A DNA stretch of 64,000 nucleotides from Bifidobacterium miconis (GTDB taxonomy: Bacteria; Actinomycetota; Actinomycetes; Actinomycetales; Bifidobacteriaceae). A program made the position numbers and the translations under genes. Shown piece after piece: positions 55,919 to 64,000 of this stretch. Every line of letters begins with the position of its first letter. The stretch's first letter is position 1. Under the pieces are notes generated by a model, which saw only the letters and a list, made by a program, of their open reading frames with translations, ran no database searches and was not told the origin of the DNA. Location: positions 62,001 through 126,000 of the forward strand of contig NZ_JAHBBH010000001.1 of NCBI RefSeq assembly GCF_019331735.1, in the 5' to 3' direction.

Positions 55919-57190
55919 ATGGTTGATTTTGCAGCGATTCGGGTTCAGTTCCCGATTCTGGACCAGGAGATCCACGGGCATCCGCTCGTGTATCTCGATT
56001 CGGCGGCGACGTCGCAGAAGCCGCAGTGCGTGATCGACGCGGAGGCGGAGTTCTACCGCACGATCAACGCCGGCGTGCACCGCGGCGCGCATGAGCTGGC
56101 GGCGCGCTCGACCGTCGCGTTCGAGGAGGCGCGTGCCAAGGTCGCGCGTCTGGTCGGCGCGAACGCCGAGGAAGGGCAGGAGGAGATCGTCGTCACCGGC
56201 GGCGCGACCGCCGGCCTGAACCTGCTGGCGACCGCGTTCGGCAACGCGAGCCTCGGACGCGGGGGAGCGGCGGCCAAGCGGTTCGCCCTCAAGCCCGGCG
56301 ACGAAATCGTCGTCTCCAAGGCCGAGCACCATTCGGTGCTCCTGCCGTTCCAGGAGCTTGCCTACCGCACCGGCGCCACGCTCAAGTGGTTCGACCTGAC
56401 CGAGGACGGACGCATCCGCTCCGACACGGCCGACGAGGTCATCACCGAACGCACCAAGGTCGTGGCGATCACGCACGTGGGCAACACCACCGGCGCGATC
56501 ACCGACATCGCCCCGATCGTGCGCCGCGCGCATGAGGTCGGCGCCGTGTTCATCCTCGACGCATGCCAGTCGGTGCCGCATCTCAAGGTCGACTTCCACG
56601 CGATGGACGTCGATTTCGCCGCGTGGAGCGCGCATAAAATGTACGGTCCGACCGGCGTCGGCTTCCTGTACGGCAAGCGCGAACTGCTTGAGGCGCTGCC
56701 GCCGGCGAACTTCGGCGGCTCGATGGTCGAGCTCGCGTGGATGGACCAGCCCGCACAGTACATGGAGCCGCCGGCGCGCTTCGAGGCCGGCACGCAGCCG
56801 GTCGCGCAGGTCGTAGCCGCGGGCGTCGCCGCCGAATGGATGATGAACATTGGGCTGGAGAACATCGAGGCGCACGAGAAGACGATCGCCGCCGAACTCC
56901 TCAAGCTCGGCGACATTGACGGTGTGCGTATTCTGGGACCGCGCGAGAACGTGGACCGCATCGGCACCGTCGCGTTCGACGTGGCCGGCGTGCATCCGCA
57001 TGACGTCGGACAGTTCATCGACGCGCAGGGCATCGCCATCCGCGTCGGCCACCATTGCGCGCAGCCGGTGCACCGTCATTTCGGCCTGTACGCGTCCAAC
57101 CGCGCGTCGAGCGGCGTGTACAACAGCGTCGACGACGCGAAGGCGCTGGTCGAGGCCGTGGCGAAAGTCCGTCCGTTCTTTAAGGTGTGA
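55919..57190 (+). CDS. sufS: Cysteine desulfurase SufS
   Basis: Group II PLP enzyme that extracts sulfur from cysteine for the Suf machinery. 423 aa. PLP-binding Lys K240 in WSAHKMYGPTG and persulfide Cys C380 in GHHCAQPVHRHFG, with YLDSAATSQKP at the start. The ATG at 55919 has AAGGA six bases upstream; the longer frame overlapping sufC has no site. Its partner SufU follows after three bases. Confidence 0.96.
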   Translation: MVDFAAIRVQFPILDQEIHGHPLVYLDSAATSQKPQCVIDAEAEFYRTINAGVHRGAHELAARSTVAFEEARAKVARLVGANAEEGQEEIVVTGGATAGLNLLATAFGNASLGRGGAAAKRFALKPGDEIVVSKAEHHSVLLPFQELAYRTGATLKWFDLTEDGRIRSDTADEVITERTKVVAITHVGNTTGAITDIAPIVRRAHEVGAVFILDACQSVPHLKVDFHAMDVDFAAWSAHKMYGPTGVGFLYGKRELLEALPPANFGGSMVELAWMDQPAQYMEPPARFEAGTQPVAQVVAAGVAAEWMMNIGLENIEAHEKTIAAELLKLGDIDGVRILGPRENVDRIGTVAFDVAGVHPHDVGQFIDAQGIAIRVGHHCAQPVHRHFGLYASNRASSGVYNSVDDAKALVEAVAKVRPFFKV

Positions 57191-57193
57191 TGT

Positions 57194-57742
57194 ATGAATG
57201 ATTTTGGCATGAGCGGCGACGACCTCGAACAGATGTATCAGGAGGTCATCCTCGAAGCCGCACGCGACCCTCACGGCAAGGAGTCCTTCGCGCCCGACCT
57301 CGCGTCGGAGGATGGCGCAGCGACCGGCGACAGCACGATCCGCGCCAGCCATGAGTACTGCACGCCGGGCGAATCCCACCAGTTCAACCCGACCTGCGGC
57401 GACGAGGCGACCGTCCACGTCGAAGTCTCCGACGCCGAGCCGCATCGCATCGAACGTCTCGTGTGGGACGGCCACGGCTGCTCCATCTCGCAGGCGAGCC
57501 TGTCGGTGATGGTCGACCTGTGCGCCGGCAAGACCGTGGACGAGGCGATGGACCTGTTCCGCGACTTCCATGAGCTCATGGAGTCCCGAGGCGCCGGCCT
57601 GAACGACGACGCCAAGGAGGAGAAGCTCGAGGACGCGGTCGTGTTCCAAGGCGTCTCCAAATATCCGATGCGCATCAAATGCGCGCTGCTCGGCTGGGAG
57701 GGCATGCGCGACTCGGTCGCCAAGGCGCTGGCCGCGAAATGA
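57194..57742 (+). CDS. sufU: Sulfur relay protein SufU
   Basis: 182 aa zinc-dependent sulfurtransferase that accepts persulfide sulfur from SufS by zinc-ligand swapping. The four zinc ligands of the SufU type are present: C68 and D70 in PTCGDE, C96 in WDGHGCSIS and C163 in IKCALLGW, with the SufU-specific insertion before the last Cys. About 20 residues (35-55, Asp/Ala/Ser-rich) are inserted near the N-terminus compared with the Bacillus protein. Starts three bases after the sufS stop. Last gene before a hairpin. Confidence 0.95.
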   Translation: MNDFGMSGDDLEQMYQEVILEAARDPHGKESFAPDLASEDGAATGDSTIRASHEYCTPGESHQFNPTCGDEATVHVEVSDAEPHRIERLVWDGHGCSISQASLSVMVDLCAGKTVDEAMDLFRDFHELMESRGAGLNDDAKEEKLEDAVVFQGVSKYPMRIKCALLGWEGMRDSVAKALAAK

Positions 57743-57747
57743 CGGTT

Positions 57748-57775
57748 CCGGCTCTCCTCGCCTGAGGGGAGCCGG
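57748..57775 (+). terminator. Hairpin after sufU
   Basis: 12-bp stem (57748-57759 with 57764-57775, one G-U pair, 4-base loop) placed between sufU and sufT; may attenuate readthrough into sufT. Confidence 0.7.
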
Positions 57776-57817
57776 AGTATATTGAATACGAATGGTCCAT
57801 ACAAGGTCTGGAGAACA

Positions 57818-58414
57818 ATGAGCGACAATCTGGTGCCCGAACCCGAACCGTCGGTGTTCGATGCGGTGAACAAGGTGCTGGGCGACGAGGAGGCCGCGCG
57901 TCGCGTGATGGCCAACCCGAATCTGGCCGCGGGCTTCCCGAATGGACGTCCCGCGCCGGTTTCCGATGCGGCGAACGGCGATACCGAAATGTGCGCGTGC
58001 GGGCGCCATCCGAAGAGCGAATGCGGCCACGGCGACGAGCACAGCAGCGAGGACGACATTCCGCTCAAGGCCGTCGACGAGATCGGACGCGCCACCGCGG
58101 CCGACGTCAAGGAGGCGCTGCATCAGGTCATCGATCCGGAGCTCGGCATCGACGTGATCGATCTGGGCCTGGTGTACGGCATCGAAATCGACGAACTGGG
58201 CCGCGCGATCATCACGATGACGCTCACCACGCCGGCCTGCCCGCTCACCGATCTCATCGAGGACGAATGCGCGAGCACGCTGGCCGGTCTGGTCGAGGAG
58301 TTCCGCATCGACTGGACGTGGCAGCCGCGCTGGACGATGGACAAGATCACGCCGGAGGGCCGCGAACAGCTCGCCGCGCTCGGCTTCAACTTCGACAATC
58401 TGCCCAAGTACTGA
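57818..58414 (+). CDS. sufT: SufT-like DUF59 (MIP18) protein with Cys-rich extension
   Basis: 198 aa. The C-terminal DUF59 domain (about 93-190) has DPELGIDVIDLGLVYGI and the conserved TTPACPLTDLIED with C141, typical of SufT/PaaD-like proteins that help mature Fe-S proteins. Ahead of it are about 90 additional residues including MCACGRHPKSECGHGDEH (58-75), where C59, C61, C69 and His residues could bind metal; the family normally starts close to the DUF59 domain. GGAG lies four bases before the ATG at 57818. It sits 75 bases after sufU beyond a hairpin, so it may be partly independent of the operon. Confidence 0.88.
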   Translation: MSDNLVPEPEPSVFDAVNKVLGDEEAARRVMANPNLAAGFPNGRPAPVSDAANGDTEMCACGRHPKSECGHGDEHSSEDDIPLKAVDEIGRATAADVKEALHQVIDPELGIDVIDLGLVYGIEIDELGRAIITMTLTTPACPLTDLIEDECASTLAGLVEEFRIDWTWQPRWTMDKITPEGREQLAALGFNFDNLPKY

Positions 58415-58465
58415 TCCGCAACGGTGATGCGGCGACGGCGCTTCGCCGCATCATCCGTCCCAGAC

Positions 58466-58504
58466 ATGAGCAAGCCCCGACCGCAATGGCCGGGGCTTGC
58501 TCAT
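58466..58504. terminator. Bidirectional terminator between sufT and glgC
   Basis: Perfect 14-bp stem (58466-58479 and 58491-58504) between convergent genes. Confidence 0.85.
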
Positions 58505-58525
58505 ACACGCTGTCCGCGCCGCCGA

Positions 58526-59773
58526 TCAGTCGTCGACGATCGTGCCCTTCGGCACGACGGTGATGCCCTCCGGCGTCACCGTGAAGCCGCGCGCGAGATC
58601 ATGCTCGGTGTCGATGCCGACGGTCGAGTTCTCGGTGAGCACGACGTTCTTGTCGAGGATTGCCTTGTAGACGCGCGCACGACGATTGATGACCACGCCG
58701 TCGAACAGCACGGAGTCGACGACCTGCGCCCACGAGTGGATGCGCACGTTCGGCGACAGCACGGAGTGGTGCACCTCGCCGCCGGAGACGATCACGCCGG
58801 GGGAGACGATCGAATCGGTCGCGTGTCCCAGACGGTCGCGGCCGGCGTGCACGAACTTGGCCGGCGGCAGGGTGCCGGAGTTCGTGTAGATCGGCCACGC
58901 CTGATTGTACAGGTTGAACTCGGGCACATAGGCGATCAGGTCCATGTGCGCATCGTAGAACTGCTTGATGGTGCCCACGTCGCGCCAGTAGGCGTGATCG
59001 GTTTCCGTGGCTCCCGGGATGACGTTCGTGTTGAAGTCGTACACGCCGGCCTCGCCGCGCGCCGCGAAGTACGGGGCGATGTCGCCGCCCATGTCGTGCT
59101 TGGTGTCCTCGGCCTTCTCATCCTTGGCAAGCGCGTCGAACAGGGCGTCGGTGTTGGCCACGTAGTTGCCCATCGAGGCGAGGAACGAGCCCGGATCGTC
59201 CGGCAGGCCCTCGGTCGTGGCCGGCTTCTCCTGGAATTCGCGGATCTGGTTCGGATGGTCCGGATCCACGCTGATCACGCCGAACTGGTTCGACTGCGCG
59301 ATCGGCTGACGGATGCCGGCGACCGTGAACTCGGCGCCGGATTCGATGTGCTGCTCGACCATCTGTCCGAAGTCCATGCGGTAGACGTGGTCGGCGCCGA
59401 CGATCACGACGATGTCGGGCTGCACGTCCTCGATGATGTTGATGGTCTGGTAGATCGCGTCGGCGGAGCCGAGGTACCAGTGCTTGCCGAGGCGCTGCTG
59501 CGCCGGGACGGGGGAGACGTAGTTGCCCAGCAGCGAGGAGAAACGCCACATCTGCGAGATGTGACGGTCAAGCGAATGGGACTTGTACTGGGTCAGCACA
59601 ATGATGTGGCGGTAATCGGAGTTCACCAGATTACTCAGCGGGAAATCGATCAGACGGAACACGCCGCCAAAGGGCACGGCGGGCTTCGCCCGGTCACGGG
59701 TCAACGGCATCAGGCGAGTTCCTTCACCGCCGGCTAGGACGATGGAAAGAATCTTTTGCTTGTTTTTCGCCAT
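58526..59773 (-). CDS. glgC: Glucose-1-phosphate adenylyltransferase
   Basis: Makes ADP-glucose from glucose-1-P and ATP, the committed step of glycogen synthesis. 415 aa with the nucleotidyltransferase start [52 protein letters not shown] and a C-terminal left-handed beta-helix ([22 protein letters not shown]). The start has AGAGGAG six bases upstream. It lies downstream of the RNA methyltransferase gene on the same strand but 150 bases away, so likely has its own promoter. No other glycogen gene is near. Confidence 0.97.
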   Translation of the reverse strand: MAKNKQKILSIVLAGGEGTRLMPLTRDRAKPAVPFGGVFRLIDFPLSNLVNSDYRHIIVLTQYKSHSLDRHISQMWRFSSLLGNYVSPVPAQQRLGKHWYLGSADAIYQTINIIEDVQPDIVVIVGADHVYRMDFGQMVEQHIESGAEFTVAGIRQPIAQSNQFGVISVDPDHPNQIREFQEKPATTEGLPDDPGSFLASMGNYVANTDALFDALAKDEKAEDTKHDMGGDIAPYFAARGEAGVYDFNTNVIPGATETDHAYWRDVGTIKQFYDAHMDLIAYVPEFNLYNQAWPIYTNSGTLPPAKFVHAGRDRLGHATDSIVSPGVIVSGGEVHHSVLSPNVRIHSWAQVVDSVLFDGVVINRRARVYKAILDKNVVLTENSTVGIDTEHDLARGFTVTPEGITVVPKGTIVDD

Positions 59774-59926
59774 CTGATGCTCCTCTCTTGGGTCTTAAGC
59801 GTCTTGCGACACCGAACTTCTGTGCGTCCCACGCTTCCTCGCATGGCCTGACACACTCAATACTTGCACAAATTCGGCGACACGCAAGGCAGCCGCGCGG
59901 GCATGTCGGCAAGTTTCGGTGACTTT

Positions 59927-60793
59927 TCAGCGAATTCTGGTCGAATAGAAGGCCACGGCGCTGGAAGCGGCCACGTTGAGCGAGTCGACGCCGTGGCTCA
60001 TGGGGATTTTGACCGTCAGATCGGCATTGGCGATGGTGTGCCGGCTCAGCCCGTCGCCCTCGGTGCCGAAGATGAGCGCGAGCTTGTCGATGTGGTCGGA
60101 TTCTGCCGGAGCGTTGTTCAGGCGGCGGACCAGTTCGTCGAGGCTGATCGAATCGTCGGTCAGCGCCATCGCGACCGTGGTGAAGCCGAGCCCGTGCAGC
60201 TCCTTCAGCCCGTCGAACGGCCAGGCGTGCTTGGATTCCATGCCGATGCGCGTCCACGGGATCTGGAACACGGTGCCCATCGACACGCGGGCGGCTCGGC
60301 GGTACAGCGGATCGCCGCAGGAGGGGGTGACCAGCACCGCGTCCACGTCGAGCGCCGCGGCCGAGCGCATGAGCGCGCCGACGTTCGTATGGTCGACGAT
60401 GTTTTCCATGACGGCCACGCGACGGGCGCCGGCGCACACGTCGGCCACGCTCGGCAGCGGCCAGCGCCGCATCGCCGCGAGCGCGCCGCGGTGCAGGCGG
60501 TATCCGGTGAGCTGCCTGAGCTGTTCGGGGGAGGCGACGTAGACGGGCACGTCCGCGCCCCAATGCTCGTCCACGTATGCGAACGTGTCGGCCATGCCGT
60601 CGATCCACGGTTCCTCGACCAGCAGCGAGATCGGTTCGCGTCCGGCCGCGAGCGCCCGGTCGATGACCTTCGGCGATTCGGCGATGAACAGGCCCTTGGC
60701 CGGTTCGAGACGGTTGCGCAGCTGCATTTCGGTGAGGTTCGTGTAGGCGGCCACGCGTTCGTCGTCGATGGAGTCGATGGTGATGAAGCGCAT
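59927..60793 (-). CDS. TrmH/SpoU-type RNA 2'-O-methyltransferase
   Basis: 288 aa. The N-terminal substrate-binding region (RNRLEPAKGLFIAESPKVIDRAL) precedes a SPOUT methyltransferase domain whose three motifs are seen: NVGALMRSAAALDVDAVL (motif 1), IFGTEGDGLS (motif 2) and DSLNVAASSAVAFYS (motif 3, trefoil knot). Methylates a ribose in tRNA or rRNA using S-adenosylmethionine; the exact site cannot be told. Start at 60793 has GAAAGG upstream. tRNA-Leu and its terminator lie just upstream. Confidence 0.88.
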   Translation of the reverse strand: MRFITIDSIDDERVAAYTNLTEMQLRNRLEPAKGLFIAESPKVIDRALAAGREPISLLVEEPWIDGMADTFAYVDEHWGADVPVYVASPEQLRQLTGYRLHRGALAAMRRWPLPSVADVCAGARRVAVMENIVDHTNVGALMRSAAALDVDAVLVTPSCGDPLYRRAARVSMGTVFQIPWTRIGMESKHAWPFDGLKELHGLGFTTVAMALTDDSISLDELVRRLNNAPAESDHIDKLALIFGTEGDGLSRHTIANADLTVKIPMSHGVDSLNVAASSAVAFYSTRIR

Positions 60794-60835
60794 GAGACGC
60801 CCTTTCCGTTCCGTGCAGACTGGCATGAATACAAG

Positions 60836-60857
60836 AAAACCCCGTGTTTCCACGGGG
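60836..60857 (-). terminator. Terminator of tRNA-Leu
   Basis: On the minus strand CCCCGTG-N4-CACGGGG is followed by four U, nine bases after the tRNA end. Confidence 0.85.
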
Positions 60858-60866
60858 CTGTTCCGG

Positions 60867-60954
60867 TGTCCGAGATGGGACTTGAACCCACACGCCTGTA
60901 TAAAATAGGCACTAGCACCTCAAGCTAGCGCGTCTACCATTCCGCCACCCGGAC
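60867..60954 (-). tRNA. tRNA-Leu (GAG)
   Basis: 88-base class II tRNA. The acceptor stem GTCCGGG/CTCGGAC pairs with one G-U; the anticodon stem CTAGC/GCTAG holds loop TTGAGGT, giving anticodon GAG (reads CUC/CUU). The long variable arm has stem GCCT/AGGC, and the T arm contains GGTTCAAGTCC. The discriminator is A; the CCA end is not fully encoded (CCG follows). Confidence 0.97.
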
Positions 60955-60982
60955 AAGGTGTTGTTGAAGGCAACGTGTAGAT

Positions 60983-61010
60983 ACTTTACCAGTGTTCCCC
61001 CATGCGTCAA
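60983..61010 (-). promoter_or_regulatory. tRNA-Leu promoter
   Basis: TTGACG (61010-61005) and TAAAGT (60988-60983) on the minus strand, 16 bases apart, about 28 bases upstream of the mature tRNA 5' end. Confidence 0.75.
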
Positions 61011-61072
61011 ATCGTGCGGTCGCCGCGGCGTGTCGCAAGGCATGGCGCTGGTTTTGTGTACGCTGGTGAACC

Positions 61073-61867
61073 ATGACGAATCCTCTTTTCCTGCTCAATC
61101 CGGCGCAGGACGACGTGCCGGTGAACAGCGACGAACTCAACACCGGCTGGAAGATCACGCTGCCCGCCTCGGTCAGGCGGCACGCCGTTCAGGCCATGCG
61201 CCTGTCGGACGGCGACGAACTCGACCTGTCCGACGGTCGGGGGCTGCGCATCCGGGCCGTGTTGTGCGATGCGGCCAATGCGGTGGCCGAGGTGTTGGAG
61301 GTTGGCCGGGAGCCGCGGCCGGTCACCCGACTGGCCTTGATCCAGGCGCTGGCGAAAACCGGCCATGACGAGCAGGCCATCGACATGGCCACGCAGATCG
61401 GCGTCGACACGGTGATTCCGTGGCAGGCCGACCGGTCGATCGCCAAATGGAAGGCCGGGCGTACGGACAGGAAATGGTCGCAGACGCTCGCGGCCGCGAC
61501 CGAACAGTCGCGTCGCGCATGGATGCCCGAACTGGCCGATTGCGTGACCAGCCGGCAGATCGTGGCCGACTGCCGCCGCGCGTGCGTGCACGGCGATCTG
61601 ATGATCGTGCTGCATCAGGACGCGACCGACACGTGGGACGGCATCGAACGCCGCGTGCGTGCGCTGGCCGACCAGTGCCTCGAGGACGGGCGCCCGCGCA
61701 CCGTCAGCGTGATGGTGGGCCCCGAAGGCGGCATCAGCGACGCGGAAGTCGACATGTTCAAGGACGCGGGCGCGCAGGTGTGCGTGCTCGGATCGAACAT
61801 CCTGCGCGCCTCCGCGGCCGGTCCGGTGGCCCTGTCCCTGCTGTCGAGGACGCTGGGCCGAATCTGA
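61073..61867 (+). CDS. rsmE: 16S rRNA (uracil-1498-N3)-methyltransferase
   Basis: 264 aa SPOUT enzyme with N-terminal PUA-like domain (PASVRRHAVQAMRLSDGDELDLSDG) and C-terminal knot (MVGPEGGISDAEVDMF, LGSNILRASAAGPVAL). Methylates U1498 of 16S rRNA in the decoding centre. TACGCT (61059-61064) ends eight bases before the ATG with no ribosome site, another possible leaderless start. Followed after 96 bases by the HIT gene; the rsmE-hinT-phoH-ybeY order is common in actinobacteria. Confidence 0.95.
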   Translation: MTNPLFLLNPAQDDVPVNSDELNTGWKITLPASVRRHAVQAMRLSDGDELDLSDGRGLRIRAVLCDAANAVAEVLEVGREPRPVTRLALIQALAKTGHDEQAIDMATQIGVDTVIPWQADRSIAKWKAGRTDRKWSQTLAAATEQSRRAWMPELADCVTSRQIVADCRRACVHGDLMIVLHQDATDTWDGIERRVRALADQCLEDGRPRTVSVMVGPEGGISDAEVDMFKDAGAQVCVLGSNILRASAAGPVALSLLSRTLGRI

Positions 61868-61963
61868 GGCAAAACCGTGGCGAATGCGGCAAATGACATG
61901 CCCGCGCAATAGCATGGAGCCAGCGCACAGCGCGAAAACCTACGGACGCTACGAAGGAGCGAC

Positions 61964-62302
61964 ATGAGCGAGCCACAGGACTGCCTGTTCTGCAAGATCA
62001 TCGCCGGGGAGATCCCCAGCACGAAGGTGTACGAGGACGACACCACCTACGCCTTCAAGGACATCAACCCGAAGGCCAAGGTGCATGTGCTCATCGTGCC
62101 GCGCCGGCACTACGCGAACGTCGCCGAGCTGGCCAAGGCCGATCCGGCCGAACTGGCGCACATCGCCGAAGTGGCGCAGTCCATCGCCGACAAGGAATTC
62201 CACGGCGCGTACCGGCTGATCTTCAACACGGGCCTCGACGCGGGCCAGACCGTCTTCCACGTCCACGCGCACGTGCTGACCGGCGAAAAGCTGGACGAGT
62301 AG
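61964..62302 (+). CDS. hinT: HIT-family hydrolase (HinT-like)
   Basis: 112 aa purine nucleoside phosphoramidase-type protein. The histidine triad FHVHAHVL (H99, H101, H103) follows GLDAGQTV; the N-terminus [19 protein letters not shown] is the usual HinT start. It hydrolyses adenosine phosphoramidates in model organisms. AAGGAG precedes the ATG. Confidence 0.95.
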   Translation: MSEPQDCLFCKIIAGEIPSTKVYEDDTTYAFKDINPKAKVHVLIVPRRHYANVAELAKADPAELAHIAEVAQSIADKEFHGAYRLIFNTGLDAGQTVFHVHAHVLTGEKLDE

Positions 62303-62403
62303 CGGCGGCGGGACGCGGCGGGAAGATCGCCGCTCCCCGCCGCGTCGGCGCGCAGTCCGACAAGACCCATACGAAACAACCAACGAGCACACAAGAGGTT
62401 TGT

Positions 62404-63642
62404 TTGGCGACCACAACGCGAACCATCACCATCCCATCAGAACTTGACCCGGTAGCCGTGCTGGGGCCCGTGGACGAGGTCCTCAGGCAAGTCGAACGGG
62501 CGTTCCCGGACCTGACCATCATCGTGCGCGGCGACCGCATCGCGATCATGTCGCGGTCCAAGCAGTCCGAACCGCAGGCGGCGCAGGCCGAAGACGTGCT
62601 GAACACGATCATCCGCGCCGCATACAGCGCGCCGATGGACGCCGACACCGTCCGCCGCCTGCTCGACCAGCAGGTGCTGCCCAACCACGTGCGGCAGGAC
62701 TTCCTCGAACGCGGCCGCCAACAGCGCGCGGTCGTCCCGCGTCCGGCCGAAACGGCGGCGCGGAGTATGGACGAGCCGGGGGAGCAGTCGCAGGAACGCC
62801 GCAGGCCGCGCGTGCCCGGCGTCATCACCTTCGCGCTCGGCCAGCCGGTCCGGCCCAAAACCGCCGGGCAGATCGCCCTCGTCAACGCCATCGAATCGCA
62901 CACCATCACGTTCGCCATCGGCCCGGCAGGCACCGGCAAAACGTATCTGGCCGTCGCCAAGGCCGTGCAGGCGTTCCAGGAAAAGCGCATCCGCCGCATC
63001 GTCCTGACGCGCCCGGCCGTGGAGGCGGGGGAGAACCTCGGCTTCCTGCCCGGCACGCTCAACGAGAAGGTCGACCCGTACCTGCGCCCGCTCTACGACG
63101 CGCTGTCGGACATGCTCGGCTCCGACCAGCTGCGCCGGTACATGGACGACGGCACGATCGAGGTCGCGCCGCTCGCCTACATGCGCGGCCGCACGCTCAA
63201 CGACGCGTTCGTCATCCTCGACGAGGCGCAGAACACCACCGAGCAGCAGATGAAGATGTTCCTCACGCGACTCGGCTTCAACACGACCATGGTCATCACC
63301 GGCGACATCACGCAGGTCGACCTGACCGTGCCGCGATCGGGACTGGCGACCATCGAGCACATCCTCGGTGGCATCGACGACATCGCGTTCGCCCACCTCG
63401 AATCCGCCGACGTGGTGCGTCACAAGCTCGTCGGCCAGATCGTCGCCGCATACGAGCGGCATTCGGCCATCGCCGGCGACCACAGCACCAAGGCGCGCCG
63501 CGAACACGGCGAAATGAAGCAGTACGGCGCCTACGCGGCCGCCGCCGCGTACGAACGGGCGGGCCGCGCGGAACGCGCCGAACGCGAACGGGACGAACGA
63601 GAGACGGCCGCACAGACGGAACGGAAGGAGCACACGCGATGA
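62404..63642 (+). CDS. phoH: PhoH-like ATPase
   Basis: 412 aa. An N-terminal KH-like region ([24 protein letters not shown]) precedes the PhoH domain with Walker [17 protein letters not shown] near 174-189 and Walker [30 protein letters not shown] and GDITQVDL are family hallmarks. A charged Ala/Arg/Glu tail of about 50 residues ends the protein. The TTG start at 62404 is supported by AGAGG a few bases upstream. Its stop overlaps the ybeY start (ATGA). PhoH works with YbeY in RNA metabolism, inferred from this conserved pairing. Confidence 0.94.
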   Translation: MATTTRTITIPSELDPVAVLGPVDEVLRQVERAFPDLTIIVRGDRIAIMSRSKQSEPQAAQAEDVLNTIIRAAYSAPMDADTVRRLLDQQVLPNHVRQDFLERGRQQRAVVPRPAETAARSMDEPGEQSQERRRPRVPGVITFALGQPVRPKTAGQIALVNAIESHTITFAIGPAGTGKTYLAVAKAVQAFQEKRIRRIVLTRPAVEAGENLGFLPGTLNEKVDPYLRPLYDALSDMLGSDQLRRYMDDGTIEVAPLAYMRGRTLNDAFVILDEAQNTTEQQMKMFLTRLGFNTTMVITGDITQVDLTVPRSGLATIEHILGGIDDIAFAHLESADVVRHKLVGQIVAAYERHSAIAGDHSTKARREHGEMKQYGAYAAAAAYERAGRAERAERERDERETAAQTERKEHTR

Positions 63643-64000
63643 GCGTCGACGTGACCAACGAAACCCAGTGGACCATCGACCCGAAGGTGTTCTCCGACCT
63701 CGGCGTGTGGGTCATGGACCAGATGCGCGTGAGCACGCAGTCCGACCTGACCATCCTGTTCGTCGACCCCGAGCCGATCGCCGAACTGCACGAGCGCTGG
63801 ATGAACCTCGAAGGACCCACCGACGTGATGAGCTTCCCCATGGACGAGCTGCGCCCCGGCGACGGCAAAACCGTCATGGAAGGCGTGCTCGGCGACATCG
63901 TCATCTGCCCGTGGGTCGCCGCCCAGCAGGCTGCCGCCGCGGGCCACGGCACCCTCGAGGAAATGCTGCTGCTCACCATCCACGGCATCCTGCACCTGCT
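63639..64000 (+). CDS. ybeY: rRNA maturation endoribonuclease YbeY, N-terminal part
   Basis: The first 120 codons are present; the gene runs off the window at 64000. [31 protein letters not shown] and [13 protein letters not shown] are YbeY motifs, and the last visible residues HGILHL begin the zinc-binding HGxLHLxGYDH motif. It trims the 16S rRNA 3' end. AAGGAG precedes the ATG, which overlaps the phoH stop by four bases. Confidence 0.95.
   Translation, partial: MSVDVTNETQWTIDPKVFSDLGVWVMDQMRVSTQSDLTILFVDPEPIAELHERWMNLEGPTDVMSFPMDELRPGDGKTVMEGVLGDIVICPWVAAQQAAAAGHGTLEEMLLLTIHGILHL

Overview
The window is a piece of a high-GC actinobacterial chromosome, almost certainly Bifidobacterium. The strongest marker is a complete xylulose-5-P/fructose-6-P phosphoketolase (825 aa), the defining enzyme of the bifid shunt. 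It lies within 10 kb of phosphate acetyltransferase and acetate kinase, and beside guaA. The fused shikimate kinase/dehydroquinate synthase, the SUF operon with SufU, the long GC-rich third codon positions and several apparently leaderless starts all fit. I do not assign a species. No phage, insertion sequence, CRISPR array, rRNA or restriction system is visible, so this is mainly core genome with a few accessory membrane modules.

Layout. 1-2.8 kb: end of a DJ-1/PfpI protein, a tiny membrane protein, a PP2C-like phosphatase and aroA. 3-12.4 kb: energy metabolism, with ackA and pta (minus strand, a CRP-type dyad upstream of pta), a DUF1846 protein, guaA and, divergently, xfp. 12.7-14.5 kb: low-affinity phosphate uptake (PiT plus DUF47). 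14.6-20.2 kb: three membrane proteins joined by 4-base overlaps (DUF6020-like protein, polysaccharide flippase, large GT-C-like protein), probably envelope glycan assembly. 20.3-26.4 kb: NarL-type response regulator, histidine kinase and, divergently, a three-gene ABC-2 exporter; the divergent gap holds four GGTTCCCGGGA boxes. 26.4-35.1 kb: AlbA/HATPase regulator, xanthine permease and xanthine phosphoribosyltransferase, an OatA-like acyltransferase, and a PcrA helicase with a striking Gly/Ser/Tyr-rich linker. 35.4-37.8 kb: DUF4418, FtsX-type permease and ATPase.

38-52 kb is a housekeeping run: rpsD, a phosphoglycerate-mutase-like phosphatase, DUF948 and a small membrane protein, alaS, ruvX, mltG, a prepilin-peptidase-like protein on the other strand, aroC, aroKB, aroQ, pyrG and an L,D-transpeptidase. 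52.3-58.4 kb is the Fe-S assembly operon sufBDCSU followed by sufT. 58.5-61 kb (minus strand) holds glgC, a SpoU-type RNA methyltransferase and tRNA-Leu(GAG). 61-64 kb holds rsmE, hinT, phoH and the start of ybeY.

How it works together: phosphoketolase makes acetyl-phosphate, AckA turns it into acetate plus ATP, and Pta interconverts it with acetyl-CoA. aroA, aroC, aroKB and aroQ supply most of the shikimate pathway (no aroE here). Intergenic regions are rich in hairpins, long interrupted palindromes and duplicated gene ends. These, the four-box operator, the CRP-like site and the PcrA linker are the most unusual signals. I did not find a convincing new multi-gene system; the best candidates are the coupled envelope operon and the four-box two-component/ABC module.
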